A stretch of 64,000 bases of DNA from Ciona intestinalis (GCF_000224145.3 NC_020173.2:3635620-3699619); one strand, 5' to 3'; shown: positions 13,684-34,180, counted from the stretch's first letter. The notes: generated from the letters alone by a model not told the origin. Numbers and translations are program-made.

Positions 13684-16600
13684 CATACATGTTTACTTAT
13701 GGCTACTAAACCAGGTCGTTCCACACACCTTATACAACACATAGCTGGAGTTATGACCAATCCTAACTGTGAGTTTGAAGCCAACTATGTTGCCATGCAT
13801 ACGCTTGCAACCTGGTGGAAATCGTTCAAACCAGAAAGAGTGGAAGAATCTGCTGCAGGTGTGTTGGGTGTTGACTTAATTGTTGGTTTTAGGGTTAATA
13901 AAGAATTTTATTGGGTTTGTTTGTTGTTATTTTAGTGTGGGCTGAAATAACAAATGCAAATATGTTAAACAAAATTTAGGAATTTAATTAATGGAGAAGT
14001 GTACTGTGGCAGTGGGTGTTGAGTGTCTTCAAAATGTATTCTTGGGAAAACGCTTAACTGTAATCATTTTAACCCTGTGGCCACTAAGGTTGACCAAATA
14101 TAATAATCAGCAATTCAAAAAAACTACCAATTCTTGCATTTTTTATGTATACACGCGAAAATATTGTAAAAATAAAAAAATCCAAAAAGTTACTTCAGCC
14201 AATGAGAGCACCAGTAAACCTGTGACATCATCACCAACCAATCAATCAAAACCTTTGGATGATGAGAGCATTAGCAGTGGAAGAGCCTCGGACTCAGATA
14301 GCGATACCGACAGTGATTATTCATCCCATGATGGCAGGTTCTTCCCATCAATACAGAACTTCAACCATGGTGATTATGACCCGGATAAAGCATTATATGA
14401 GGTAATGGTTGCTGATATTTTTATTGGTATAAATGTATAAATGTTTTCAGTATATGTGTAATGTGTATACCATAACTGTTTTGAGTATAATATTGCTTTA
14501 AGTTGACCATACTTGTGCACTTATAGTGGAATATTTTTTTTTAAACTAACAGTTTAAATGGGGCTTTTACAACAGTTTGTAACCACCCTTTACTTTGTAT
14601 GTTTGTAGGACTTAAAAGGACTTGACTTGCTTCACTATATAGACTTTATCCTTTTTAAATGGAATCTTTAATATTAAATAGTTTGTGAAAAATTGTTTTA
14701 TTTTTCTTAGGCTTTAATAGCTTGGTTGCCAGTGTTCTCTCTTGCAAAGTATCCAACTTGTAAAGTAGTGCCAAGAAGTGGAACGCCCCCAGCCATGCCT
14801 ATGGTCCCAAATCTACCAATCGTCTCACATTCCCCAATCGCTACGGTTTGCACAACGAAAAACGTCACAAAGCCAGTTGTAAGTGTTGTTTGTAAAGATG
14901 ACTCCAGTCAGGACACTTCTACATCCGAAACCCCTGAAAGAGGTTCAGAAAGTTCATTAGAGACACAGAAAAGTGACATGTCCACTGCCCCATATGTGTC
15001 TGTCACAATACCAAGTGATAAAACCAACACCGACGTATTGACTGTGGCAGAAGACCATGCCTCTCATGTTGACAATGCAGAAGGTGATAAATTGACAACA
15101 AATAAGGCTGATTGTGATGTACAAATGGAAGAGAATGATGGGAAATTGGAAGAAATGCAAACAGAAGGAGAAGGGAACAAGAATAAACTGGACCAGGTAG
15201 ATTATTGTGTAGCCATTAAGTGTTTTTAATTTTTATTTATAAGCTACCAATACCCAAGCTTTTAGACTCTCATCCTATTAGGATTCTCTAAACTGTTTGG
15301 TGAACACTAAATTTTGGGAGACTTTTACAATTGAACACAACTTATGTCGGCACACCCCAACCACCCTTTTGAATCACAGACCACAGCTTTAAAAACCTTA
15401 AGTTACATCCCCAATTTAGGAAAAAAAAAATTTTATCCAGTGCAAAAATGTATCTTATTTGTTAGAATTAATAGGAAAATGTTTTGATTCAGATGGAAAC
15501 GGAGGAGGTTACTGTTACTGAAGCAAATGTTCCGATGCAAACGGATGATGCTGACAGTGATGTTTCCATGGCAACAGCAAATAGCAGCGCAGCAACTGAT
15601 GTCGAAGAAATGCAGAGTTCGTCACCAGGTGGTGCAGAAGAGAAAGCAACAAAAAATGATGATTCAGCAGAAAAAGTGGAAAAAAGTTCTGGCTCATCAG
15701 ATTCAAAAGAAAGGGAAGTGACTCAGCAAAATGAACTTTCAAAAGACAATCCATTATCAGTGGAGGATATAACAATGCTTGCTGAATGTTTCTATCTACC
15801 GTATGAACATGGTGTGTTTGGAAGGCAGATGGTGCAAAGGTTTAGATGGCTAAAAGACAAAGCTGTTAAAATGTCACAGTGGAAAAATAAAAAGTCGGAA
15901 GATTATTTAGACAAGGTACTGTATGTTATAAATATCTTTCAATGTTATGAACTTATCTATCTTAAGTTTCTCGCATCCAAGGTCTCAGGTATGCCTCACT
16001 AAAAATCTGACCCTTCTAGAATAGAATGTCTCAATAAACTTTCGTAAATGCCAATAAAAAAATCTTTTAACTTAGTGAGGCCTAAAAGGTACCATACTAG
16101 GTGTTGAGTTATAAAAGTGTTTTTGACTCCCAGGCATTAGAATGGTCCGAAAAAGCAATGATATTTGAAGAGCAATGTCGGCGTGTACAAGGAGTGTTCA
16201 ATAAAATATGCATGTGCCCCAACAGAGCTCTACTGTATGATCTATTTCCTTATCTGTGGGATTTAAAAGGGGTGGTCACCATGTTGAGATCATATGTTAA
16301 ATGGTTGGGTGAGTTGTTTATGAACATCATTAGCGTAATGTTACATATTTATACACTTGGTATTTTAACAGAATGTTTGACTATTTTACAAATAGTTTCT
16401 GCTATTTTACAAATAGTTTCTGCTATTTTACAAATAGTTTCTGCATGTGGCTTTAATAAGGTGTGCCTTCCCTCCCAAGCAAGTCCTATATTACATAATA
16501 CATAGGTATTCACTACTGTCGCTGGGTCATTGGTTGTAACTATTACCTATCACAGGCCATATTGAGATTAAACCTGGTTTAATGCGTGACGATGACAAAA

Positions 16601-18375
16601 GTGAATCAACTAATCAACCAACAACATTATCTAAAGGTTAGTTCTATGTCTATCGAGCCTTATTTTACCTTATTTATTATTGTATTTACCCCTGTGTCAT
16701 GGGATTTAAGGTTGCATTATTCCCCATATTTCAATCCTAATTTTTTTGTAAGGACTTTAATCATTTTATATTAAAACTGACCATGCTTCTGTGTTGTTCA
16801 GGTTTATATCAGTGTACTTTCCCACTAGGTCCCACATCTACATTTGGCTGGGTGGGACCTGACCCCGAACCATGGGTTTTCAGGGGTGGATTATCTGGAG
16901 AATTCCAGGTGAGAATGTTTGTTACATGTTTATTATTGTAATGTTGCTTTAATGACAAAACCAACTGAAAGTCATTTAGGCTTGGTTGGTGTACCCACAC
17001 CGCAATAGCTTCGGCAGCTGAAATGTGGACATAGGGGAGTTGCAAACCAAATATTTTACATAGTTATCCACACAGTGTGGCAACCAGAATCTTTGCTTGG
17101 AATATTATTATAACTTTATATATATCATATCATTCCAAACAGAGACTTCTTCCTATCAGTTCTGCGTTTGATTTATTCTGCCAAACCTTGCCCCGCAGTC
17201 CCCAAGTAAGCACATACATCGTGCGTCCGTATGTCCCCACAGACGAGGAATCTGTGTTTAGTGTTTGTTATTCTACATGGGATGATGGGAAAAGAGATAT
17301 GGAAATGTTTGAGAACCATAAACAGTTGCCAGCTGATAGGTGAGCTTGTGTATTGATGGTGGTAGCTTGCTTTGACTCTCTTTTAATGTAGTTACAAGCA
17401 AAAGCGTAATTTTCCCAATAATCATACAGAAATTTTGCATATGCCTGCCGTGTAACCATTTTCTGTCTTTCTGACTAAATGCTGTTGATGGCAGATAAAA
17501 CATTGGTTGTAATTTAGTTTTTGTGTAAGATTAGTTTTTGGAACATATACTATGCCTGGTTACAACACCAGCTGGAGAAATTTCCAGTTTTTTTAATACA
17601 GAAATTATTATGGCTATGCATTACAGGTTAACTGGAGCTTTGCTTACCTTGTCTCCTGAGTATTGCTTTGTTGTTGAAGATGAATCTGGTATTTGTGGAT
17701 ACCTTGCAGCTACTTTAAATGCAAAGGACTTTTGGAAGAAATATGAACTCGCTTATCTTCCAGAGATGCGAGAAAAATATGCCAAACCTGAATCGGAAGA
17801 TGAAATGAATGATGCAGAGGTACTCTAGATTTAAACCCAAGATCTCTGGTTCTACATACTTGATCTGGGTTTGAACACAGAATCCTTAGTTCTGCAACCA
17901 AGCCCGAGTTTGAACGCAATATTCATATGTATTATTAGTAACATCACATTTTTGTGTTTCAGAAAATGATAGTGGATTTGCACAGCACAGATGACAGATA
18001 CGGCTATGGATCTGACAGTCTTGCAGTCACCCACCCAGCCATGATGACATTGGCTCTAACACAATGTGCTTATCCAAATGTTGCCAAGAGCATGACAGTA
18101 TGTCTTCTATCCGCACTCAAATCTCACAGTAAGAAAATAAAATATGAATTGCAGTCAAAATAATTGTCTAATTTGGTCCGCAAGATTTTATAAGAAATCA
18201 TTGTATTAAAGAGCTGATGATTATTTTTTCACTAGATTCAAGTGGAGTCCATGTTATTATTGATTCCAACTCCAAATATTTTCAAGATTTATATACAAAG
18301 TTGGGATTTACGGAGATAACAGACAGTCCCAGTTCTGCAACTGATGGGGTTACTATATATGGAAGGATATTTTAG
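10367..18375 (+). CDS. OGA: Protein O-GlcNAcase (GH84), 17 coding exons
   Basis: Removes O-linked GlcNAc from Ser/Thr of nuclear and cytosolic proteins. Exons: 10367-10590, 11025-11122, 11458-11588, 12074-12242, 12565-12663, 13066-13206, 13715-13858, 14199-14401, 14711-15196, 15493-15915, 16134-16308, 16556-16636, 16802-16908, 17143-17339, 17627-17819, 17963-18128, 18236-18375; about 1058 residues in frame. The GH84 domain occupies residues about 48-380: [28 protein letters not shown], the catalytic pair in LLFDDID (Asp165/166), and [15 protein letters not shown]. Exons 11-13 form the helical stalk. Exons 14-17 encode the C-terminal acetyltransferase-like domain ([26 protein letters not shown]). 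Human OGA is 916 residues; the excess lies in exons 8-10, a Ser/Thr/Glu-rich acidic linker. The start is the first methionine of the frame, [11 protein letters not shown]. Confidence 0.95.
12290..12485. repeat. Minisatellite family B array in an OGA intron
   Basis: Three degenerate units carry GAGGTATAACATGG, TTCTTATACACC and GACACACATGGTG blocks. It lies between OGA exons 4 and 5. Confidence 0.6.
13455..13634 (+). mobile_element. MITE-like element, near-full copy
   Basis: It begins GTAGGCGGGGAGATGGGACA and ends with the complementary GGTGTCCCACCTTCCCCCAC. Inside are the family landmarks TTTGGTAGTAAACAAAG and GTTTAAAATACGATCAGG. It sits in an OGA intron beside a TA-dinucleotide run, fitting a TA target site. 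Confidence 0.75.
13635..13681. repeat. (TA)n microsatellite
   Basis: About 23 uninterrupted TA units directly follow the MITE-like copy in the intron before OGA exon 7. Confidence 0.9.
16381..16443. repeat. Three exact tandem copies of a 21-bp unit
   Basis: The unit CTATTTTACAAATAGTTTCTG is repeated three times without a mismatch in the intron between OGA exons 11 and 12. Each unit contains the palindromic block CTATTTTACAAATAG, a near-inverted repeat. Identity implies a recent expansion. Confidence 0.9.
16960..17045. repeat. Partial unit of minisatellite family A
   Basis: It carries CACCGCAATAGCTTCGGCAG followed by ATGTGGACATAGGGGAGTTG, matching the start of the family A unit. It is in the intron before OGA exon 14. 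Confidence 0.45.
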
Positions 18376-20143
18376 CATTTTGAAACAATTTTCTATGTTA
18401 ATTAATACCTGATTAAATTGAAGCCATTTTTTATTCGATGGCTTTGCGATTTTTTTAAATGTCTTTAGTTTTAAGTGTTACTTAAAATGTTGGGCCCAGG
18501 GTTGTTACTGTGATGTGCAATTTGTATTTCTTAAGACCTTTATATCATTCAGTTGAGTTTTAAGGGGTATAGAGTGGTATCAGCCAAGGGTGTACAACAT
18601 AATAATGTGTATTTTACAAATTTGTGTTCAATTGATATACTTTTAACATGGCACTATGGTTTAACTTTAGCAATAATTGATGTTAGAAATGTAACCTGGT
18701 GCTCTGTTTGATGCATATCATTGTAACACTGTTTGGTGTTTATTTGAAAGACAAAGTAAAAGTTGGCACTACATAAATGAAAAATGACATTGTTTATAAA
18801 ATTACCTTGACAGTAAACTAATGTTTTTTTCTTCTGTTGGCACAATTTTAACCTAGTGATTTATGTTATGAATATAATTGCAGTTTACACACAAACTTTT
18901 CAATTTATAAAATGAGTAAAGTTAAACCTATGATTTGCTATTTTATGTTTTTGACATTTTTTTCTACATACCTTTAATCCAATGTCTTGTATTAGTATGT
19001 TAATCTACATTTTGATTCTTTGTATGAACCCTTGTACTACATACATGGCCTAAACAAACTTTTTTGGGTACTCTAAGCAGTAATAAACTTATCTATGTTT
19101 TTCTTGTTTTAAACTGTTTTTTTTTGCTGCTATTGCACAAAATTCTAAAGAAAGCTGGTAGTTATATTTTCTAATCATTTAATACAAGTGCTTTTTATTG
19201 TAAATTTTTCATCATTGTGTAAGTTTAAACGCAACACTGTCGAGAATATATGGTTCCATACGAAAATAAACTTTCAAAGCAATGAAAACTTAGAAAATAG
19301 GAAAATGAGTCTTTATTTGGCCTAAAACCTCATGAAAACTGAACAACAGCATTATACTTTCAACAAAAATAACCATTCATGGCCTTTTCATTCATGAGGA
19401 TAGTTGTAAAATCCTTGTCAAACCAAAGCTATGTATAAAGAGTTGTAAAAAGCAACACACCTGTTAGCAAAAAAATGATAATTACAAATTTACGCTTTAC
19501 GTAATTTAGTCATGTAACCTTGTCTTATAAATCGGACATACCTTCAAACTAGTAGCTTAGTTGAATGGCAAACCCCATCTGCTACATTTTACTCGCAAAA
19601 TCTATGCAGTAGTATTTAGTAGGCAATGTAGGCTATATTATGCAAGTACGACGTATTTAATTCAGTTGTGTCCAAAATGACGATACTTCAGCGTCAATTT
19701 CATTTGTAGCCGCAGTTACGATGGTATTGTAGTTGGAATCAGTGGCTTACTATATGGCTAGACTATCGTAGCTTTCTGTATCAAAGCAAAGTTCCTGTTC
19801 ATACTAGTCCTTATTTAGCGGTTATGTTTACGTTTGGGAAGGTCTAAAAAACCACAAAGTTACCTAGTAATTCAAAGCTTCAAGCTATGAGATACCCAGA
19901 TTGTAATGTTTTGGCATTGATATAATTAATTTATGCTAATTAATAACTTGTTGTGACAGTTTTTATAAGACTACTATTAGTGTACTGTAGATACAGTTGT
20001 TAAAGCATAGGGAATATGTTACAATAATTTTTACTAAAACATATAATTTATACTTGTATGTTCTCTAAATCATTATGTTATGTAGACTTCTATACGCTCT
20101 AATTCAATTTTGTTCAATTTTTAGATTATAACTGATTTAAAAG
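18376..20143. other. OGA 3' UTR and OGA-PWWP2 spacer
   Basis: AT-rich and without a supported gene. AATAAA at about 19082 and at about 19265 are candidate ends for the OGA transcript. A pyrimidine tract plus TTTTTAG at about 20115-20124, 19 nt before the PWWP2 start, looks like a splice acceptor for a leader exon or a spliced leader. Confidence 0.5.
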
Positions 20144-22193
20144 ATGCCCCCAAAACGAAAAACTCGACAAAACTTAAAGAAAGGAGACAATGTTGTTGTT
20201 ACCATCGAAGATGCAATTGCAGATTGTTTAATCGTTTCATTCATTTTTCAGAACAAACGCTTTTCTGGTGCATTAATGGATACAACAAAAAGGTAAGTTG
20301 CAGTTCGCCTTTTTCCTTGTTGAAAGAATTTTATTTCTTGGTGTTTCTATGTTGTTGATGTTTTTGGTGAATTTGTGATTTGTAGTTAAAGTTTTGCATA
20401 TTACTTGAAATATTTTGGATTATAGTGGCGGACCATATGGTGTACAAGAAGACCCAACCAAATCTGAAGATGAACTGAAAGTTGAAACACGCGGGTCGCA
20501 AAATCCAGCCACACAAAAATACAATCATAAAGCTCCGTTCCCTCCAGCTCTTGAAACACGGAAATCCTATAAATTTGATGTTCCCCAACCTCCTATGAGA
20601 AGCATTTTTAGAAGAGCACGCAGGTCTCGCCGAAAAGCAAAATTAAATTTGTTACAGAGTGGTAAACGTAACATTATTCGACCACGAGGCTGGAAATTTT
20701 TGTCCCACAGTGCGTCATGTCAGTGCACTGAATGTGTCCAAGGCGTGCAAGCCGGAAAAGATGAGCCCACTAGCTCAAGTAAACGCCGGTTACAACCACC
20801 CTCAGAAAATGAACCCTCAAATTCAAAAACAAAACGTATAAAGTTTCAAGATGATACGCCATCTACCACATCAGATGAAGACAGTGACACTAAACCTCAC
20901 AACCTTGTTATTGAAAAGTTAGAATCTCCATTAAAAACATTACTTCCAAGAAAACCACAGAAACAAAAAGAAATAATGGAAAGAAGCCCAATGATTAAAA
21001 TAACATTCAAGTCCCCAGGAGGCCAGGGCAGAGTTTTTAAAATTCCTTCACGTTTACATCATTCTCCTGTTAAAAACGAAAATACCGAAACCAAAAAGTT
21101 AGAGAAAGTCTCCTTTTCGAAACAAGGAAGAGCTTTAAAGGCTTTAAAAAGAGCAAAAAATCAAACTCATGTGAAAACAGAAGGTGAAAAATCTGGGGGT
21201 AAACAATCAGAAAAGGACAAATGTCATTTACGTGTCATACTGGAGCCAATAGACAAGAAAAACAGCATGGCACAAAAAACAAACAAAGCTGTGATTTCAT
21301 CCGCTGTAGATATGTACGACCCTGTTAACCTTGTTGAGGTGAAAGAGCAACGAAAAATATCAAAACATCCAATCAATGCTGGCCAAAGTGATCCACAAAC
21401 TCATAGCATTAATGTTACAAGTTGCAAAGCCCCAAATGGAGTTTTTACCCAGGGTGACGTAGTGTGGGGTAAACTGCGGGGCTATCCGTGGTGGCCCAGC
21501 AAAATCACAAAACTAACAACAACAAAAATTGATGGTAAAATTCTCCAGCAGCATGCAGAAGTTGGATGGTTTCAATGTAGAACCAGATCTGTCATCCCAA
21601 TTCGTAATGTGCAATTATTTCAAAAGCATTTTCATGATCGGTAATGTATTTTTACTTTTTTAATGCCTGGTTCTCGGTTGTGGAGGTAAAGACTTTTAAA
21701 CTTGATATCTTATTTTAATATAGCTAGTTCAGTTACTACATATAGTAGTATAAACATAACAGCATTGTGGCTAAAAACAAAAGCTGGGCGTGGGTTTAAG
21801 AAATATTACTGGTCCAAACCGGCATGGAAAAACATTTTTTCCTCAAAACCCATTTGTTAATTTAATAGATAAATTATGACTTTTTAGCTGTGGTTAATCC
21901 CTAATTTGCCCATCCCTGGTCTGAAATGTATTTTTAATACAATACTCTCCATACCCAATTTTTTGTGTGTTTGTTAGTAGTAACTTTATAAAAGAAATGT
22001 TGTTTTCTCATTCATTAATTGCTAGTTCTTACCCTCAAGCGAATCAGAAACTAGCTTATAGTTTTAATTTCTTTTTTTCAGGTTTGAAAAAAGGCGGAAA
22101 GGAGGGTATCAAAAAGCTGTTGCTGCCGCTCACGAGGCATTGAAAGAAATATCTCCAGAAGTCAGAAAACTAATTTCGCAATTTGAGACCTAA
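20144..22193 (+). CDS. PWWP2: PWWP2A/B-type chromatin reader, 3 coding exons
   Basis: Nuclear protein; vertebrate PWWP2A/B bind H3K36-methylated and H2A.Z nucleosomes and partner deacetylase complexes. Exons 20144-20292, 20426-21640 and 22082-22193 join to 491 residues. The N-terminus has GDNVVVTIEDAIADCL and RFSGALMDTTKSGGPYG, matching the conserved block at the N-terminus of PWWP2 proteins. The middle is basic and disordered, with a short Cys cluster (SCQCTECVQ, about residue 146). The PWWP domain lies at about residues 390-470 (GDVVWGKLRGYPWWPSKI, then EVGWFQCRTRSVIPI). The last exon gives FEKRRKGGYQKAVAAAHEAL and ends EVRKLISQFET, nearly identical in layout to the PWWP2A terminus. One gene is seen, so it is probably pro-orthologous to both vertebrate paralogues. 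The ATG at 20144 opens MPPKRKTRQN. Confidence 0.92.
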
Positions 22194-23658
22194 AACTGTA
22201 TTTGCTTGTGATGTTATTTTTATTGCATTTTGTGGTTGCAACATCTGAAATTTCAATATTTTCTTTTCGTATATTTGTTTTAACAATGTAACAGTGCTGT
22301 TTTAAAAACAACTTTTAATATTTGTCAAAACTTGGCAAAGTATTGATGTACTGCGAATTAAATTTCATTTCATCTGTAACGCCGAAGCAAGGTAAGGCGA
22401 AATACTATTTCTACAACAACCCTAGCAGTTTTTTTAATTTACAAGGGCTAAAAATTAAAATTTAATATAAAAGGGGATAATGGTGTGGTGTCTTGTATAA
22501 AATAGTTTGGCACCAAAATCCTGTTTATGCTTGCATATTGGTGGTGCCATAGCTTATTGAATGTGGTTTATTGGAACAATCTGTTAGGGGTTAATAAACT
22601 AATTATTTTTGACCATAACTTGCCATTCCCAAAAAGACATATCTGATTTAACGACTAAACCAAAACAGCGGATCGCGTCATAAGTGTATGTGGCGTTTTT
22701 GTGGGGCAGTGCGCAGGTTTACTACATGTCACGTGAAAATTCGTTGTAACTTAATCATAAAGGTCATATGTGAAGTTACACAGCATGTAAACTCCTGAGC
22801 TATAATGTAAGGCTATAGGTACAGTTCAGTGATGCACACGCATGGACTGAAACGCTCAGCCAGTGTTATGGTAGTAGGACTGTATGTTGTGCTACTCTAC
22901 GTAACAAAGCTATCGTATTTCTATTTTAACACAGGTTAATGGGTGGCAGACTCACATTCCAGGTGTGCTTAGTATTGACCTTAACCTTTATACTTATTGA
23001 ATAGAATCTCTATGATTGAGTGTATAGAAACTGCCCCACTGTGGTCTTATGGGTGGTAAAGTAATATGGACCTACATTCCAGGTATGCATCTCTAATTTT
23101 GTAGTTACAAGACTATATAGGAAACTTTTTTATTTCCTTGTGGCAAGTGCTCTGTAAAAATTCAACATCAATTTTCCAAAATATAGGTCAAGTTGCAAAA
23201 CAGGACAGAAAACACAATGTATGCCAAATCTATGATGAAAATGCATAAAATCGTCAAACTATGACACTTGCTAATTTACATATGTAGTAATGTTAGTTTA
23301 TTGATATGTATAAGTTATATAGGAAGACTACGCACTACAAATTGACTCACAAATTAATGTTGCAGTATTTTTTGCAATCAATTTTGAGGGTTCTCAATTA
23401 TACCATTAATAAATTGCACTTGGTCAATAACAGCAACTTACATAGAATATATTTATACACAATGCATATAAGTGCATGGATGTCTACTTGGATTTGTCTT
23501 TTTACTACAATTTAGCAAGCTCAGATTGTGCTAATTAACGTTAACATAAAGTACGGACATGCCTGAAAAGAATTTATATTTGATCGTTTCGGTAAAAAAA
23601 TAAATAAAAAAATTATAGTTTTTGAAAAAAGTAATTTTCAATTTTTTCACGAGTAATT
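22194..23658. other. Spacer between convergent PWWP2 and NT5C2 genes
   Basis: Holds both 3' UTRs. ATTAAA at about 22357 may serve PWWP2. No open frame beyond short chance ones and no recognised repeat. Confidence 0.5.
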
Positions 23659-31097
<7,439 letters not shown>

Positions 31098-32274
31098 TAT
31101 TATGGTGGTATTTCATATTTAAAAGGTAAAACAGCAAGGAACATATTAAAATAAAGAATGGAAAATACTAGAAGAAAATATAATTATTGTCTCACTTTCA
31201 TACGTTTTTTACAAAGTAAGACAACTAAAAAAATCCCTAAATAATTAAAAGAAATGAAGTACTGACAAAACAGAAACAACATGTAAACAAATCATATAAC
31301 TTAAGTGATTTAGAACTATGGTAGCTGTACAGAATATTTATCATAAACAGTTGCATGTGTCAGGTATCTGTGATGTCACATCAATGATAACAAAACAAGA
31401 TTTTGAAAATAAACAAATTACTAACCATTTTAGATATCTTTGCTTAGTTCAAAGTAAAAACGTATCAAAAAACTTAACCACAAAGTATGTATAGCTGTAA
31501 CGATAAATAGAATGGTCATTACTTTAAAACGAATTGACCTTTTCAAATGAATACTTTTATAGCCTACCTATCAAAGTTACCAATTACTTTTCATTATATA
31601 TAATTTTTGTATATGGTTAATAATTAAACTAATGACTTCAAGTTATTGAAATGTTGATTATGTTATTTATAAACGATATACGCCGGTGACGCTACTACTG
31701 ATAGTGTACACAGATCTGTTTTGCAATTCAAATTTTGATCTGCAAATTTACATACGAAATTTATACAAACACGTTATAAGAGGCCGTTAAGCGCCAAAAG
31801 GCAAACACGTAACTCATCCAGCAACATATACCGCAAGGACCTGGCATAACAAACCCAGTGCACACAAACAAGTTCGATCAGCTGATTCGTTCTTTGTTGA
31901 GAAATTGTTTTGATGCGAAACAGCTGATCAGTGCACTCATGCGAAACAGTTACGTCATTCGATTATAAGATGTCTGTGTTCCAGTTCTAGAAAACAAAAC
32001 ATTTTTTTTGCCCCCGGTTAAATAGTAAAAGTCACCAAGTGACGCCCATTATGACCAGGCTGGTTCGTGTGTTTTGTAAATAAGTAACACGCTATAATCG
32101 TTATTTAAATTTACCACGTATAATTCTATGCATGACTATTTAAATATTCAAACGATATTCAAAATACCCACACAAAGTGTTTATCCGCAATATAGGGACG
32201 TATTTATCTGCATTATAGAGCCGACGACTTATAGTATACAACGGTATTTACATTTATCTTCAAAGACAGCAAAA
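31098..32274. other. Upstream region between divergent NT5C2 and the ShKT gene
   Basis: Contains a possible NT5C2 leader exon near 31425 (minus strand, ATG followed by GTTAGT). Two copies of the E-box palindrome CAGCTGATC in opposite directions lie at about 31876-31890 and 31920-31930. No other gene is supported. Confidence 0.4.
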
Positions 32275-34145
32275 ATGAAGGTTGTAGTCTTTATTTCGAT
32301 TTTACTTCACGTCGCATGGGCTAATAGCACCACCGATGTCACATCCACGTGCAGTAAGTTAGTTTTACAACATTGCGTAACTTCGTATACCACACATAAC
32401 GTATCAACAGGCCTAATCCTCTAAACCAGAGAATCAAGCTTGTTTCTATCGTGGCCCAAAGTTGTTTGGAAACTGACGTTTCTTGTCAAATTAAAATATT
32501 TATCGAGCTTCTGAAACGGTGTTTAGTGAGTTCTGCACAGCTCTGTGTAAAGCATGTTAGGGAAATGCATTGAACCACATCAGTCTTGTATAACATATTA
32601 GCATTAAGTTGTTTGTAATAACTTTTTAATCTAGACTCCATCTGTAAGGACAGAAATCCAAACTGTGACACGACAGGTTGCACTGTAATCTGGTCGCGAA
32701 TCTTGTGCGCAAAGACTTGTGGTGTATGCTCTTGCAGCAATGAATGTGGTTAGTATGAGACTTTTTCGTTTGTCTGTTTTATTATCACTTGTAAAACATA
32801 GCATGGCTTATATTTGTATCTCTTCGAACACCCGATCAATTAAAACAAGAGGCCAAGGCCATAATAAATGGGTACGTTGTATTACAAAATGGTCAAAGCA
32901 GAGTCCATATATAAACAAAGCAGAGCCCGTATATGTTTATATACGGACTCTGGTTGAAAGTATATATGTAAATACGCACTGTACTTCGAGACAGCTTGTA
33001 TTGTAAACTGTAACTTGTCAACCTTCTTATTATTGTTTAAAAACTTTCGTTTTAAACGTATATGGGCGATTATATTAATCTTGGCCTAAATCTTATGCAG
33101 ATGGTCCTGTGTCGTGCCTCGCTGTAGGGCCCTACCGATTCGTATAAAGAAGAGCCTATATATAACGCCGTTCGTAGTAGCGCATTGGAATGTAATGGCT
33201 TTTATATATATATATGAGAATATCTTTTCGTTCCAGACAAATGTGTGGACCGCTACCGAAGCTGTCCGGTGTTAAGAATGCTTTTCAACAATTTGTGCCA
33301 AAAAAATTTTGGAATGCTAGGGTGTCGAAAATTCTGCAACTTATGCGCCCCGTGTACACCATCATCATCACCATCATCTTCTTCTCCTTCATCATTGACG
33401 CTCCCATGTGAACCTGACCCCAAAAGTAAACATAACATATAGTAGGGTGGGGAAGATGGGACACCTTTTCATTCTAATTTCTGGCCCCATTAAACAAAGA
33501 ACATTCAAACAATTAATGAACCGTACCCTCCCGACTTGCATAGCCCTTTGTTATTTGTTTAAAACACGATCAGGATATTTGGATATTATGTGCTAACTGT
33601 GTTGAATCTCCTTCCACAGTACTACATTCCATGACCATACATGGCGCCGTTTAACTTGTACCCGCACTGCGTAGCATTTAAAAATGAACACAAATTTTTA
33701 TTTACCGCTAATTGCACTCAATGTTCGACCAATCTTACTTTCGCCAGTCACCGGTATCGGACTTGTACCTGATAACTACGTACTAACGTACGTGAAACAG
33801 TATTTGTTTCGTGCAGAATGCAAGGACGATTACTCGTTTTGTACGAACTGGAAACAAGAAGGCGGATGCCTACCATCAACGTCTGTGCACTCAACAAGCG
33901 TGAGAGCTACATGTCAGAGGTCTTGTGGTATTTGTACTCGCTGTGAGGACCTTTATGCAACTCCCACCAGCACCCCAACTACGACTACCAGCATTCCAAG
34001 CACAGTTACCAGGACTAGTACCACAACAACTACCAGTACTTCTGCCACAACTACTAGCACACCAAGCAAGATTATGAGAACTCTGAGCACAACTACCAGC
34101 ACTCCTGCCTCAACAACTACAAGCACTCCCAATGGTTTACGTTAA
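32275..34145 (+). CDS. Secreted protein with three ShKT domains and a Thr-rich tail
   Basis: Exons 32275-32353, 32635-32748, 33237-33425 and 33817-34145 join in frame to 236 residues. MKVVVFISILLHVAWA is a clear signal peptide. Each following exon carries one six-cysteine ShKT module: NSICKDRNPNCDTTGC...CAKTCGVC in exon 2, DKCVDRYRSCPV...GCRKFCNLC in exon 3 and KCKDDYSFCTN...CQRSCGIC in exon 4. Exon 3 ends in a Ser/Pro stretch and exon 4 in repeated TSTP/TTTS blocks, probably O-glycosylated. The one-domain-per-exon layout suggests exon duplication. ShKT modules occur in many secreted metazoan proteins, and no enzyme domain is visible, so no function is assigned. The frame can be read further upstream to a methionine at 32128, but the signal peptide fixes the start at 32275. 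The stop at 34143 may be bypassed if a further exon exists. Confidence 0.78.
32895..32955. repeat. Interrupted copies of the gagtccgtatata palindrome arm
   Basis: It has one arm GAGTCCATATATAAACA at 32901 and then a GAGCCCGTATATG / TTATATACGGACTC pair. The last is the same sequence as the perfect palindrome at 37356-37391. It lies in the ShKT gene's second intron. Confidence 0.6.
33441..33626 (+). mobile_element. MITE-like element
   Basis: Starts AGTAGGGTGGGGAAGATGGG and holds TTTAAAACACGATCAGGAT; the 3' end is diverged. In the ShKT gene's third intron. Confidence 0.75.
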
Positions 34146-34180
34146 AAGCCAAATCTCAAGTCTTCCAATACAGAATATAC

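Noticed and set aside
15515-15775. Leu/His-rich minus-strand and Lys/Gln-rich plus-strand frames opposite OGA exon 10
   Set aside because: They are shadow frames of the acidic low-complexity exon.
32128-32274. Upstream methionine extending the ShKT protein N-terminally
   Set aside because: It would bury a clear signal peptide 49 residues inside; the start at 32275 is preferred.
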